Shown piece after piece: positions 16,453 to 24,988 of a stretch of DNA of 64,000 nucleotides. The DNA is taken from NCBI GenBank assembly GCA_017627955.1, contig JAGAFU010000030.1:1-64000 (forward strand), written 5' to 3'. Within the stretch, counting starts at the first letter, position 1. Every line of letters starts with the position of its first letter. Made by a program: the position numbers and the translations under genes. This stretch comes from Bacteroidales bacterium (lineage in GTDB: Bacteria; Bacteroidota; Bacteroidia; Bacteroidales; UBA932). Under the pieces are notes generated by a model. The model saw only the letters and a program-made list of their open reading frames with translations. It had not been told where the DNA came from and did no database searches.

Positions 16453-18855
16453 ATGAGTATAGAATTTGGCAAAGATATGATGTTCCCTTCCGGGGCGGAG
16501 GTCAACATCATCCCTGTGATGCAGGGAGATGAGCAGATTAAGGTTGATGAATCAGAGCTGCCGGAGTCGCTTCCGATTCTGGCATTGAGGAATGCCGTGC
16601 TGTTTCCTGGCATGGTTTATCCTGTCACGATAGGCCGTGAGAAATCGATAGCGCTTGTCAAGGATGCCGAGAGGACGTCCTCGTTCATCGGGGCTGTCCC
16701 GCAGAACGACATCGCCGTCGAGGATCCCAGGGACAAGGACTTGTTTAAGTTCGGCACGGCGGCCAAGATAATGAAAACGCTTGAGATGCCTGACGGCACG
16801 GTCACGGCTATCCTCCACGGTGTCAAGAGGATACGGAAAGGAAAGATCCTCTCCTACGAGCCCTATATAACCGCTTCTGTCAGTTATGTCGATGACATCG
16901 TCCCGGAAAATGACAACAATACCAGGATGATCGCGGAGTCCCTGAAGGAAAAGGCCGCTGCCATCATCAAGTCCTCCTCCTTCGCTCCCCGCGAGGCTGT
17001 CGGAGCTATGAGGTCTATTGACAATTTCCAGTTCCTGGTCAATTTCATCGCCACAACTGTGGAGGTGGAGAACTTCTCTGACAAGGTCGACCTCTTGAGG
17101 TACGATGATGTGAAAGTCAGGGCAATGAAGCTGCTCACGGCCCTGGAGACCCAGACCCAGCTTCTGAAGATCAAACAGGAGATCAACCAGAAAGTGAAGA
17201 GCGACATCGACCAGCAGCAGAGGGAATATTACCTGAACAACCAGCTGAGGACCATCCAGGAGGAGCTTGGCATGGATGAGGAAGAGGAGTTCGAGAAGTT
17301 CAGGGCCCGCGCCAAGAAAAAGAAATGGCCGGAGGCCGTGGCGGCCCAGTTCGAGAAAGAGCTCGCGAAACTGGAGAAGTACAATCCATCTTCTCCGGAC
17401 TACAGTATCCAATATAACTACGTCGAGTTCATGCTCGATCTTCCATGGGGAGAGATGTCGAAGGACAACCTTGACCTCAAGCATGCGCAGAAGGTTCTTG
17501 ACAACGACCATTACGGGTTGGAGAGCGTGAAGGACAGGATCATAGAGTACCTTGCCGTACTGAAGCTCAAAGGCGACATGAAGTCTCCTATTCTTTGCTT
17601 GTACGGCCCTCCAGGGGTAGGTAAGACAAGTCTTGGAAAATCGGTCGCTAAGGCTCTTGGCAGGAAATACGTGAGGATCGCTTTGGGCGGCATGCACGAT
17701 GAGGCCGAGCTCAGGGGCCATAGGAAAACCTACATAGGCGCGCTCCCCGGACGGGTCTTGAGCGGAATCCAGAAAGCCGGGACTTCCAATCCCGTCATTG
17801 TCCTCGACGAGATAGACAAGGTCGGGGCTGATTACAAGGGCGATCCGTCGTCCGCGCTCCTGGAAGTGCTTGATCCTGAGCAGAACGTGGCTTTCCACGA
17901 CAATTATCTTGACATCGATTACGACCTTTCGAATGTCTTGTTCATCACGACGGCCAACACTGTCTCGACAATCCAGCCGGCTCTGCTCGACAGAATGGAA
18001 CTTATCAATGTGACAGGTTACCTCGCGGAGGAGAAGATGGAGATCGCGAAGAGATATTTGGTCCCCAAGCAGCTTGGGGAGCACGGCATCTCCAAAAAGT
18101 CCCTTAAGATAGACAAGGGGGCGATGGCGGCCATTATTGATGAATATACCCATGAGTCGGGAGTCCGCGGCCTTGAGAAGCAGATAGCCAAGATCGCCAG
18201 AGTGACAGCCAAGAAGATAGCCCTGGAGCAGGAATGGCCTCCCGTGATCAAGAAGGAGCATCTTAAGGAATATCTCGGCCTGCCGACCAATATGCATGAC
18301 CTCCAGAAAGGCAATGAGGCTCCTGGGGTCGTGACTGGACTGGCTTGGACCCAGATGGGAGGGGAGATCCTCTTCGTGGAAAGCTCCGTCAGCGCCGGAA
18401 AGGGCAATATGACTATGACCGGCAACCTGGGTGATGTCATGAAGGAGTCTGCCACGATAGCCTACCAGTACATCAAAGCCCACCCGGAGTTGGCCCAGAT
18501 GACCTCCGAAGAGTTCTCCGCCAAGGATATTCATGTACATGTCCCTGAAGGAGCCGTGCCGAAAGACGGTCCTTCAGCTGGTATTACAATGGTAAGCTCA
18601 ATGGTCTCGGCTCTGAGAGGCCAAAAGGTGAAGTCCGGAATAGCGATGACCGGAGAGATGACGTTGAGGGGCAGGGTCCTTCCTGTGGGAGGCATAAAAG
18701 AGAAGATACTTGCCGCCAAGAGGGCCGGCGTGGTAGAAATTGTGATTTCGGAAGACAACCGCAAGGATGTCGAGGACATAAAGCCTGTCTATGTCGAGGG
18801 CTTGTCGTTCCATTACGTGAAGACAATCGACGACGTGATCAAAGAAATATTCTGA
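16453..18855 (+). CDS. lon: ATP-dependent protease Lon
   Basis: The 800-aa protein has the full Lon order: N-terminal substrate-binding domain (LPILALRNAVLFPGMV at about 37), helical linker, AAA+ module with Walker A GPPGVGKTSLGKS (about 386) and Walker B VIVLDEIDK, and a C-terminal protease domain with catalytic Ser in KDGPSAGITM (about 707) and Lys in IKEKILAAKRAG (about 752). Lon degrades misfolded and regulatory proteins. ATG 16453 gives the longest frame. If the sigma-54-like promoter is right, ATG 16477 or 16480 (MMFPSG) could be the used start. Four short genes follow closely. The palindrome shared with htpG suggests stress induction. Confidence 0.95.
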   Translation: MSIEFGKDMMFPSGAEVNIIPVMQGDEQIKVDESELPESLPILALRNAVLFPGMVYPVTIGREKSIALVKDAERTSSFIGAVPQNDIAVEDPRDKDLFKFGTAAKIMKTLEMPDGTVTAILHGVKRIRKGKILSYEPYITASVSYVDDIVPENDNNTRMIAESLKEKAAAIIKSSSFAPREAVGAMRSIDNFQFLVNFIATTVEVENFSDKVDLLRYDDVKVRAMKLLTALETQTQLLKIKQEINQKVKSDIDQQQREYYLNNQLRTIQEELGMDEEEEFEKFRARAKKKKWPEAVAAQFEKELAKLEKYNPSSPDYSIQYNYVEFMLDLPWGEMSKDNLDLKHAQKVLDNDHYGLESVKDRIIEYLAVLKLKGDMKSPILCLYGPPGVGKTSLGKSVAKALGRKYVRIALGGMHDEAELRGHRKTYIGALPGRVLSGIQKAGTSNPVIVLDEIDKVGADYKGDPSSALLEVLDPEQNVAFHDNYLDIDYDLSNVLFITTANTVSTIQPALLDRMELINVTGYLAEEKMEIAKRYLVPKQLGEHGISKKSLKIDKGAMAAIIDEYTHESGVRGLEKQIAKIARVTAKKIALEQEWPPVIKKEHLKEYLGLPTNMHDLQKGNEAPGVVTGLAWTQMGGEILFVESSVSAGKGNMTMTGNLGDVMKESATIAYQYIKAHPELAQMTSEEFSAKDIHVHVPEGAVPKDGPSAGITMVSSMVSALRGQKVKSGIAMTGEMTLRGRVLPVGGIKEKILAAKRAGVVEIVISEDNRKDVEDIKPVYVEGLSFHYVKTIDDVIKEIF

Positions 18856-18856
18856 T

Positions 18857-19525
18857 ATGGATGTCAAGATAGAGCAAAGTTGGAAAGAAGCGCTCGAACC
18901 CGAGTTTGAGAAGCCCTATTTCTCCGCGCTGGCCCGCCAGCTCCATAGGGAAAAGGCGGAAGGGAAGGTGATATTCCCTCCCGGCCCGCAGATTTTCAAA
19001 GCCTTTGAGCTGACACCGGTCCAGGATGTCAAAGTCGTCATTCTCGGCCAGGACCCTTACCATGGGTACGGCCAGGCGATGGGCCTTTGTTTCTCTGTCC
19101 CTGACAATATGCCAGCCCCTCCTTCACTTAAGAACATATTCAAGGAGATTGAGGATGATCTGGGAATAAGAATGAGCGGCAGACCGAATCTCGAAGGATG
19201 GGCCAGGCAAGGAGTTCTGCTACTGAATGCCATTTTGACGGTACGGTCCGGCGAGGCCGCTTCGCACAGCGGGATAGGCTGGCAGCAGTTCACAGATGCC
19301 GTTATACGGTATATTTCCGACAACCTTGATGGTGTGGTCTTCCTTCTCTGGGGCAATTTCGCCAAGTCGAAGAAAGAACTCATCGACACATCCAGGCATC
19401 ATGTCCTTGAGGCTCCGCACCCGTCTCCCTTGGCTCGGGGAGCGTTTTTCGGATGCCGGCACTTCTCGAGGACCAACGAGATCCTCCTATCTGAGGGTAA
19501 GACTCCAATTAATTGGCAATTATAG
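18857..19525 (+). CDS. ung: uracil-DNA glycosylase
   Basis: The 222-aa protein is a family 1 uracil-DNA glycosylase. It shows the water-activating loop GQDPYHGYGQAMGLCFSV (about residues 60-77), the uracil-specificity region LLLNAILTVRSGEAASH, and the DNA-intercalation motif HPSPLA (about 186). It removes uracil from DNA to start base-excision repair, and its length is typical. It starts one base after the lon stop, so it is likely cotranscribed, and it precedes coaD by four bases. Confidence 0.96.
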   Translation: MDVKIEQSWKEALEPEFEKPYFSALARQLHREKAEGKVIFPPGPQIFKAFELTPVQDVKVVILGQDPYHGYGQAMGLCFSVPDNMPAPPSLKNIFKEIEDDLGIRMSGRPNLEGWARQGVLLLNAILTVRSGEAASHSGIGWQQFTDAVIRYISDNLDGVVFLLWGNFAKSKKELIDTSRHHVLEAPHPSPLARGAFFGCRHFSRTNEILLSEGKTPINWQL

Positions 19526-19529
19526 GATT

Positions 19530-20000
19530 ATGAGTAAAATAGCATTATTCCCCGGTTCTTTCGACCCATTCACTTCGGGCCATCTGAACATCCTGACAAG
19601 AGCGCTGACCATCTTTGATGAGGTCGTGGTAGCGGTGGGAATCAACCAGGCCAAGCGAGGTTTCTTCACGATGGAACAGCGCGAGGATATCATCGCCCAG
19701 GCCACCAGAGACCTTGACGGAGTCAAGATCATGAGTTATGACGGGCTCACCGTTGATCTCTGTAAAGAGTTGGGTATTAAGCACATAGTTAGAGGTGTCA
19801 GGAATATGACCGATTTTGACAATGAGCAGGCTGTCGCTGATGCGAACAGGCACCTGTCTCCGGATGTCGACACGATCATCATTCCTACGGCACAAGAATA
19901 TTCCCACATCTCATCCTCTACTGTCCGTGACCTTTTGAGTCACCATGGGGATTTGTCGCGCTTCATTCCCGGATGGGTTGTCCTTCCTGAGGTGAAATGA
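19530..20000 (+). CDS. coaD: pantetheine-phosphate adenylyltransferase
   Basis: CoaD transfers AMP to 4'-phosphopantetheine in coenzyme A synthesis. The 156-aa protein carries the nucleotidyltransferase signature FPGSFDPFTSGH (HxGH), RGVRNMTDFDNE and the C-terminal ISSSTVRDLL. The frame is open upstream through ung, but ATG 19530 gives the normal family length and matches the MSKIALFPGSFDPF start. Its TGA overlaps the next ATG by four bases. Confidence 0.96.
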   Translation: MSKIALFPGSFDPFTSGHLNILTRALTIFDEVVVAVGINQAKRGFFTMEQREDIIAQATRDLDGVKIMSYDGLTVDLCKELGIKHIVRGVRNMTDFDNEQAVADANRHLSPDVDTIIIPTAQEYSHISSSTVRDLLSHHGDLSRFIPGWVVLPEVK

Positions 20001-21469
20001 GACGGTTCCTCATCATAATCCTCGTTTTAGCCTTGTCCGTTTTGGATGTCGCGGCGCAGGTCGATTCCACGCGTCTCGCGGAATTGGATTCGCGTCTTGA
20101 GATGTATTTCTCGGCATTGGAGGCGGAGCCCGCTGAAGTAAAAATCGAGGAGTGTGACGCTTTGATCGGTTCTGCCACCGATTCCTTATTGCGCCAGCGG
20201 ATAGCTTTAAAGATGTATTCCCATTACTTCAATTCCCCTTTGATGGGAGATGAGACGGTGGCTATCCATTTGACGGACAAGTGGTTCTCTCCTGGAAAGA
20301 TACGGATGGCCAATGAGACCGATCTTCTGGAGGCGAAGCTTTTCGCCATGTTCAATCGCCAGTCCTTGATCGGTATGGCTGCCCCGGAGGTCACTCTATA
20401 CGATCCCTCCGGTTCGCCCGTCACCATCCCTGTCATCCTGAGCGAAGCGAAGGATCTCAATCCTCGTTTCTCTATTCTTTATTTCTACGACACCGACTGC
20501 GCCAAATGCAAGATCGAATCTCCAATGCTTCGCTCCCTTCTGGATGATAAGGACTACCCGGTCGATGTTTTCGCCGTTTATGTCGGAAGGGAAGAAGACA
20601 AATGGTCTTTCTGGCGGGAGTCCACATTCCGGGTCAAGGCCCCTAGCACCAATGTGATCCATCTCTGGGATCCGGACGACAGCTCAGACTTCCAGATGCG
20701 TTACGGTGTGACTTCGACTCCTAAGATGTTCCTGGTCGATCCTTCTGGAGTGATAATCGGCAGGAACCTGGACACTGATTCCCTTGAAAAGCTGATGGAT
20801 GCCCGTCTGGCCGCGTTAAGGTATGACTACGGCGGGGAAGAAGCGTTCGCTCTGTTAGACAAGTTGTTCTCCACTTACGGCGTCAAAGTTAGCCCCGAAG
20901 ATGTCATGGAGGTGGCCTCAATGCTTGAGTCCCGTACCCTGGCCAGGGGAGACACTGTCTCTTTCAAGCATCTTGAAGGTGACCTTCTCTATTATCTCGC
21001 TGCCAAGCGGGGAGAAGGATACAAAGAGGGAACCTCTTTATTCATAAAAGATTATATTCTGTCTCGTCCCCAAGTCTGGAGAACTCCGGAGGATTCTTTG
21101 AGGGTTGTCGGAATGGCTTCCATGCTCGAGAGCATGATCAGTAAGGCTCCTGTCGGCTCCGTTATTCCCAAGACGTCAATAAAAGGGTGGAACAAGTTGA
21201 GGAGGAAAGGAGGATTCTTCTTGTTCACGACCCCGGGATGTCCTGTCTGTGCCACGGAGACTGCCGCTGCTGAATATATGCGCCTCGCGTATTTGAAAGT
21301 TGATATGACCGCATTGGAGAGGGAATCTCCGGAGTTGGCCAGGGAATTACTGGATTTCTTCGATTTGTCGAGCCTTCCGCACATCATCCAGACGGGCAGG
21401 AGGGGGGTGATAAAGCGACGTTATCTCAGCTTGTCGGAACATCTTTTATTTTTGCGCGAAAAAGAGTAA
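19997..21469 (+). CDS. secreted protein with two thioredoxin-like motifs
   Basis: The 490-aa protein has a signal peptide (FLIIILVLALSVLDVAAQ), an N-terminal helical region like that of DUF5106 proteins, a thioredoxin-like domain (about 130-260) with redox motif CAKC at 168-171 and cis-Pro segment STPKMFLVD, then a second thioredoxin-like segment near the C-terminus with CPVC at 415-418 and SLPHIIQT. It is probably a periplasmic thiol-disulfide protein of the TlpA/ResA type. Just before the first redox strand, residues 146-154 (VILSEAKDL) are encoded by a copy of the family 1 palindromic repeat, an in-frame insertion. It overlaps coaD by four bases. Substrates are unknown. Confidence 0.75.
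   Translation: MRRFLIIILVLALSVLDVAAQVDSTRLAELDSRLEMYFSALEAEPAEVKIEECDALIGSATDSLLRQRIALKMYSHYFNSPLMGDETVAIHLTDKWFSPGKIRMANETDLLEAKLFAMFNRQSLIGMAAPEVTLYDPSGSPVTIPVILSEAKDLNPRFSILYFYDTDCAKCKIESPMLRSLLDDKDYPVDVFAVYVGREEDKWSFWRESTFRVKAPSTNVIHLWDPDDSSDFQMRYGVTSTPKMFLVDPSGVIIGRNLDTDSLEKLMDARLAALRYDYGGEEAFALLDKLFSTYGVKVSPEDVMEVASMLESRTLARGDTVSFKHLEGDLLYYLAAKRGEGYKEGTSLFIKDYILSRPQVWRTPEDSLRVVGMASMLESMISKAPVGSVIPKTSIKGWNKLRRKGGFFLFTTPGCPVCATETAAAEYMRLAYLKVDMTALERESPELARELLDFFDLSSLPHIIQTGRRGVIKRRYLSLSEHLLFLREKE
20431..20458 (+). repeat. family 1 palindromic repeat inside thioredoxin-like gene
   Basis: The copy reads GTCATCCTGAGCGAAGCGAA followed by GGATCTC. The same core occurs at 27564, 38602 (reversed) and 45580. 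It is in frame and encodes VILSEAKDL. Confidence 0.8.
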
Positions 21470-21474
21470 ATTTG
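21444..21474 (+). promoter_or_regulatory. promoter of class II aldolase
   Basis: TAAATTTG (21467-21474) overlaps the preceding stop codon and matches TAnnTTTG. TTTT 19 bases upstream is a one-mismatch -33 box. The leader is about 60 nt. Confidence 0.65.
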
Positions 21475-21537
21475 CACGGCTTTTGAAGCCAAGACTAGCG
21501 GATTTGACAAATTCTTAAGTTTTATTTATACAAAATT

Positions 21538-22539
21538 ATGGTTTCTTACAAAGATCTTGGCCTTGTGAACACCAGAGAGATGTTCGCTAAGGCTGTTGCC
21601 GGTGGTTACGCCATTCCCGCTTTCAATTTCAACAACATGGAGCAACTCCAGGCCATTATCCAGGCCGCCGCGGAGACCAAGTCTCCCGTTATTCTCCAGG
21701 TTTCCAGCGGAGCGCGTAAGTACGCCAACCAGACCCTCCTCCGTTACATGGCCGAGGGCGCTGTCGAGTATGCCAAGGAACTCGGTTGGGAGCATCCTCA
21801 GATCTGCCTCCACCTTGATCATGGCAACTCTTTCGAGCTCTGCAAGAGCTGCGTTGACATGGGCTTCTCTTCTGTCATGATTGACGCTTCCTCTCTTCCT
21901 TATGAGGAGAATATCGCTTTGACAAAGCAGGTTGTTGACTATGCTCACCAGTACGACGTGACTGTCGAGGCTGAGCTTGGTGTTCTCGCTGGTGTTGAGG
22001 ATGAGGTCTCCGCTGAGGAGTCCCACTACACTCGTCCTGAGGAGGTTATCGATTTCGCCACCCGTACCGGTTGCGACTCCCTGGCCATCTCCATCGGAAC
22101 ATCCCACGGTGCCTACAAGTTCAAACCCGAGCAGTGCAAGAGGGATCCCAAGACCGGTCGCCTCGTTCCTCCGCCGCTTGCTTTCAACGTCCTTCATGAG
22201 ATTGAGAAGAAGCTTCCCGGCTTCCCGATTGTCCTCCACGGTTCCTCTTCAGTTCCCCAGGAGTATGTTGACATCATCAACGAGCATGGAGGAAAGCTTC
22301 CTGACGCTGTAGGTATTCCCGAGGAGCAGCTTCGCGAGGCCTCTAAGAGCGCTGTCTGCAAGATCAACATCGACTCCGACAGCCGTCTTGCTATGACTGC
22401 TGCCATCCGCAAGGTCTTCGATGAGAAGCCCGGTGAGTTTGATCCCAGGAAGTACTTGGGCCCTGCCCGTGACGAGATGAAGAAGCTTTACATGCACAAG
22501 ATCATCAACGTCCTCGGGTCCAACGGTAAGGCCGAGTAA
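21538..22539 (+). CDS. fbaA: class II fructose-bisphosphate aldolase
   Basis: The 333-aa enzyme splits fructose-1,6-bisphosphate into dihydroxyacetone phosphate and glyceraldehyde-3-phosphate. Class II features are AIPAFNFNNMEQLQAI at the start, the zinc-binding HLDHGNSFELCKSCVD (about 95-110), MIDASSLPYEENI, the acidic stretch GVLAGVEDEVSAEESHY, and SIGTSHGAYKF. It has strong codon bias towards CTT, GTT, CGT and CCT, as expected of a highly expressed glycolytic gene. It has its own promoter overlapping the end of the thioredoxin-like gene, and it ends two bases before the convergent outer-membrane gene. Confidence 0.95.
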   Translation: MVSYKDLGLVNTREMFAKAVAGGYAIPAFNFNNMEQLQAIIQAAAETKSPVILQVSSGARKYANQTLLRYMAEGAVEYAKELGWEHPQICLHLDHGNSFELCKSCVDMGFSSVMIDASSLPYEENIALTKQVVDYAHQYDVTVEAELGVLAGVEDEVSAEESHYTRPEEVIDFATRTGCDSLAISIGTSHGAYKFKPEQCKRDPKTGRLVPPPLAFNVLHEIEKKLPGFPIVLHGSSSVPQEYVDIINEHGGKLPDAVGIPEEQLREASKSAVCKINIDSDSRLAMTAAIRKVFDEKPGEFDPRKYLGPARDEMKKLYMHKIINVLGSNGKAE

Positions 22540-22541
22540 AA

Positions 22542-23897
22542 TCAGAAGGAATAGTTCATTCCTATATTTAACCAGAGGGGGTCGCCTAAATTCTCATTGA
22601 GATTATGGGCGACCTCAACTGATACTATGAAGTTCTGGTTCCAGGCAAGCTTGAATCCGATTCCGGGAGTGAACAGGGGAACCATGGCCTTGTCCTTTAT
22701 GAATTGCGCTGTGTCTGAATACCCTTCCGACTTGGCGAGGGCGACCATCTGGGGGAGCCTCGCCATCTCATCAACCCTGGTGGGCTTGGTTATGATACCG
22801 GCGTCGAAGAAAGGGTTGGTGGCGAAATAGAAATACTGTCCGAATAGATTGAACTTGAACAGTTTGATCCTGAGCTCAAAGTTGCCCCAGGCGTAGCCGT
22901 CAGCGATGATGCGGTTGGCGTAGGTGCCCCTGATGGTGTTGGAGCTTCCGAAGCCTTCGGAGACCATCGTATTCATGTTCAGGAGGGCGATATTCTGCTT
23001 GACGAAGAAAGGCGTCTCGCCGGCAATGGTCGATTGGTAGGCGAGGTGGTAGGCGAATACAGGGTCGCCAGCCTTGAAGATGTGGATAGGCAGGCTGATG
23101 TACTGACGCCACCTGGCGCAGAACTGGAGGTAATTGTAGCCGTCCGAGAATACATCCGGAGAGCCGTTGATGTAAGCCTCCGACCAAATTCCCTTGTTCG
23201 GGGCGGCCTCGATGTCCCTGTTGTCGAACACGATTCCGGCTTTCAACTCGATCCGGTTGCCGCCTGTGGCCTCGTTGGAACGGATAACTCCAGAGTTGAT
23301 GTAGTCGCGGTAGGCGGTGTTGTTAATGTCATAGCCGTATTTGGGGTCGAAATCGCCTGCGTTGAAGTGCCATAGGCTGACTCCTCCGCCCCAGTGGAGA
23401 TGCTCGGCGATCTTGCCCCTGAGGTCCACCTGGAAGCGGGCCAGGTCACGACGCATGTTGTAAAAGGATATTCCCGCATCTTTGTTGTAGTTCCAGTCAG
23501 GGTTGAAAGGGTACGCAGGCGCGTTGAACCCGTAGAAATTGTACAGGGGGTCCATGATGTAAGTCCCGGAGGCTGTGAGCCTCATCTTCGGGATCAGATA
23601 CTTCGAGTCGTAGGCGAGATAGAAGCGGGTGCGACCTTTGGTGAAATGGGATACCTCCCAGCTGATCTTGTGCAGGGGATCGGGATAGGTGTTCCCGTCT
23701 CCATAGTAATACACGTCGCCGAAGGCTCCGTATTGGAAGCCCATGTCGGTGGAATAGGTCGCGCAAGGCAGGGCGCTGAGCGTCCAGCCGGTCTTCATCT
23801 CTTTTTGCCCGGCGCTCTCAGCCTCCTGGGCGAATGTGGCGATAGGAATCATCATGGACAGGATGATTCCCATCATCTTGTTTGTCTTATTGGTCAT
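22542..23897 (-). CDS. Omp85/surface-antigen-like outer-membrane protein
   Basis: The 451-aa protein has a signal peptide ending in TFAQ and is then almost all alternating beta-strands rich in aromatic residues, closing with a terminal strand LWLNIGMNYSF. The pattern DNRDIEAAPNKGIWSEAY followed by SNTIRGTYANRIIADGYAW resembles the Omp85 (bacterial surface antigen) barrel with its conserved lid-loop arginine. No POTRA domain is present, so it is not BamA itself. It could be an export porin or lipid-handling barrel. The lipoprotein alpha/beta hydrolase lies 21 bases upstream on the same strand, an arrangement reminiscent of patatin-like or secreted-esterase systems (weak inference). Confidence 0.7.
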   Translation of the reverse strand: MTNKTNKMMGIILSMMIPIATFAQEAESAGQKEMKTGWTLSALPCATYSTDMGFQYGAFGDVYYYGDGNTYPDPLHKISWEVSHFTKGRTRFYLAYDSKYLIPKMRLTASGTYIMDPLYNFYGFNAPAYPFNPDWNYNKDAGISFYNMRRDLARFQVDLRGKIAEHLHWGGGVSLWHFNAGDFDPKYGYDINNTAYRDYINSGVIRSNEATGGNRIELKAGIVFDNRDIEAAPNKGIWSEAYINGSPDVFSDGYNYLQFCARWRQYISLPIHIFKAGDPVFAYHLAYQSTIAGETPFFVKQNIALLNMNTMVSEGFGSSNTIRGTYANRIIADGYAWGNFELRIKLFKFNLFGQYFYFATNPFFDAGIITKPTRVDEMARLPQMVALAKSEGYSDTAQFIKDKAMVPLFTPGIGFKLAWNQNFIVSVEVAHNLNENLGDPLWLNIGMNYSF

Positions 23898-23918
23898 TAG
23901 ATTGTAGATATTATTCGG

Positions 23919-24875
23919 TTAGAGTGATTTCGCTTTTTTAAGGAAGGCCCTGACATGTTCAGTGTATTCCTGGGGATGGTCTTTATATGCCATGGCGTGC
24001 TCAGATCCGGGAGCGATCCAGATCTCTTTGTAGCCTTTTGTCTTGGCATCGTAGTTTTTATAGACATGGTCGGTGGGCACGAAGTCGTCTTTGTCACCAT
24101 GGATGAACAGTACGGGTAACTCGCACTTGGCCAGTTGGTTAACGGAGGAAGCTTCCTTGAAATCCCAGCCGTAGCGTTTCCTGCAGACGATGTTGGCGCT
24201 GGTCAGCACCGGGAACGGAGGCAGGTGGAACATGTCCTTGAGGTTGTGGGCGAACTGGTCCCAGACAGAAGAGTATCCACAGTCGTCTACAAAGGCCCTG
24301 ATGTATTCGGGAAGATCGTCGTCACCGCTTAACATCATTGTGGTGGCTCCACCCATCGAGACTCCGTGGACTACCATGAAATCATCTCCCCAGATGTCGT
24401 GGGCCATTGCGGCGAATCTCTTGACATCCAGCCGGTCGAACCAACCCATCTGTACGGCTCGGCCCTCGGAAAGGCCATGGTAGTGGAGGTCGGGGACCAT
24501 GACGTTATAGTTAAGATCGTCCCGGTACATCCTCACAAGGTTGAGGAAGCAGATGTGGTTGTCCGTGTAGCCATGGACTACGACAGCCGTGCCTTCCGCT
24601 TTGGATGGCTCTGCCGCCGAGGCAAAGACACCGTGGAGTTTGTACCCGTTTTCGCCAACAAGAGAGGTGTCCCTGAAGGTCCCGTTCTGGTGGAGGTTGT
24701 CATACCATGCCAATATGCCGGGGTAGCGGGATTCGGTCTTGGCCCTGTCGCCTTCGATGTCGTTTCCATGCTCCTCCGGAAGGAGGGCGAAATTACACAT
24801 GTACTTGCCCGCGAGGCAGCCATTCAGGGCCGCGACAGAGACAAGAATGGAGAACAATTTCAGTGTATTCCTCAT
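23919..24875 (-). CDS. alpha/beta hydrolase lipoprotein
   Basis: The 318-aa protein carries a lipobox (ALNGCLAG). The hydrolase fold shows VVVHGYTDNH for the oxyanion hole, nucleophile elbow HGVSMGGATT, acid in HGDKDDFVP and His in GSEHAMAY. Homologues act on esters, amides or peptides, and the substrate is not predictable. The frame extends 29 codons further upstream, but ATG 24875 was chosen because it starts the lipoprotein signal and lies downstream of the -7 element. It is cotranscribed with the outer-membrane barrel gene that follows. Confidence 0.88.
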   Translation of the reverse strand: MRNTLKLFSILVSVAALNGCLAGKYMCNFALLPEEHGNDIEGDRAKTESRYPGILAWYDNLHQNGTFRDTSLVGENGYKLHGVFASAAEPSKAEGTAVVVHGYTDNHICFLNLVRMYRDDLNYNVMVPDLHYHGLSEGRAVQMGWFDRLDVKRFAAMAHDIWGDDFMVVHGVSMGGATTMMLSGDDDLPEYIRAFVDDCGYSSVWDQFAHNLKDMFHLPPFPVLTSANIVCRKRYGWDFKEASSVNQLAKCELPVLFIHGDKDDFVPTDHVYKNYDAKTKGYKEIWIAPGSEHAMAYKDHPQEYTEHVRAFLKKAKSL

Positions 24876-24908
24876 TTTTGTAATCTTAAACCGTTTCAAA
24901 ATTGGCCA

Positions 24909-24916
24909 CAAAATTA
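24909..24916 (-). promoter_or_regulatory. -7 promoter element for the hydrolase gene (TAATTTTG)
   Basis: On the minus strand TAATTTTG is a full TAnnTTTG match, 33 bases before ATG 24875. No good -33 box is seen. It argues against the longer reading frame. Confidence 0.45.
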
Positions 24917-24988
24917 AAGATATTATTCTGATTTTTTTATATTCGCGTAAGAAACTATTCATTAATTACAAATAAAGCTAATCAAATC

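Noticed and set aside
16552..18540. A 662-aa open frame antisense to lon
   Set aside because: It is a shadow frame of a highly conserved gene with complete catalytic motifs. Its translation has no recognisable domain, and it starts and stops inside lon.
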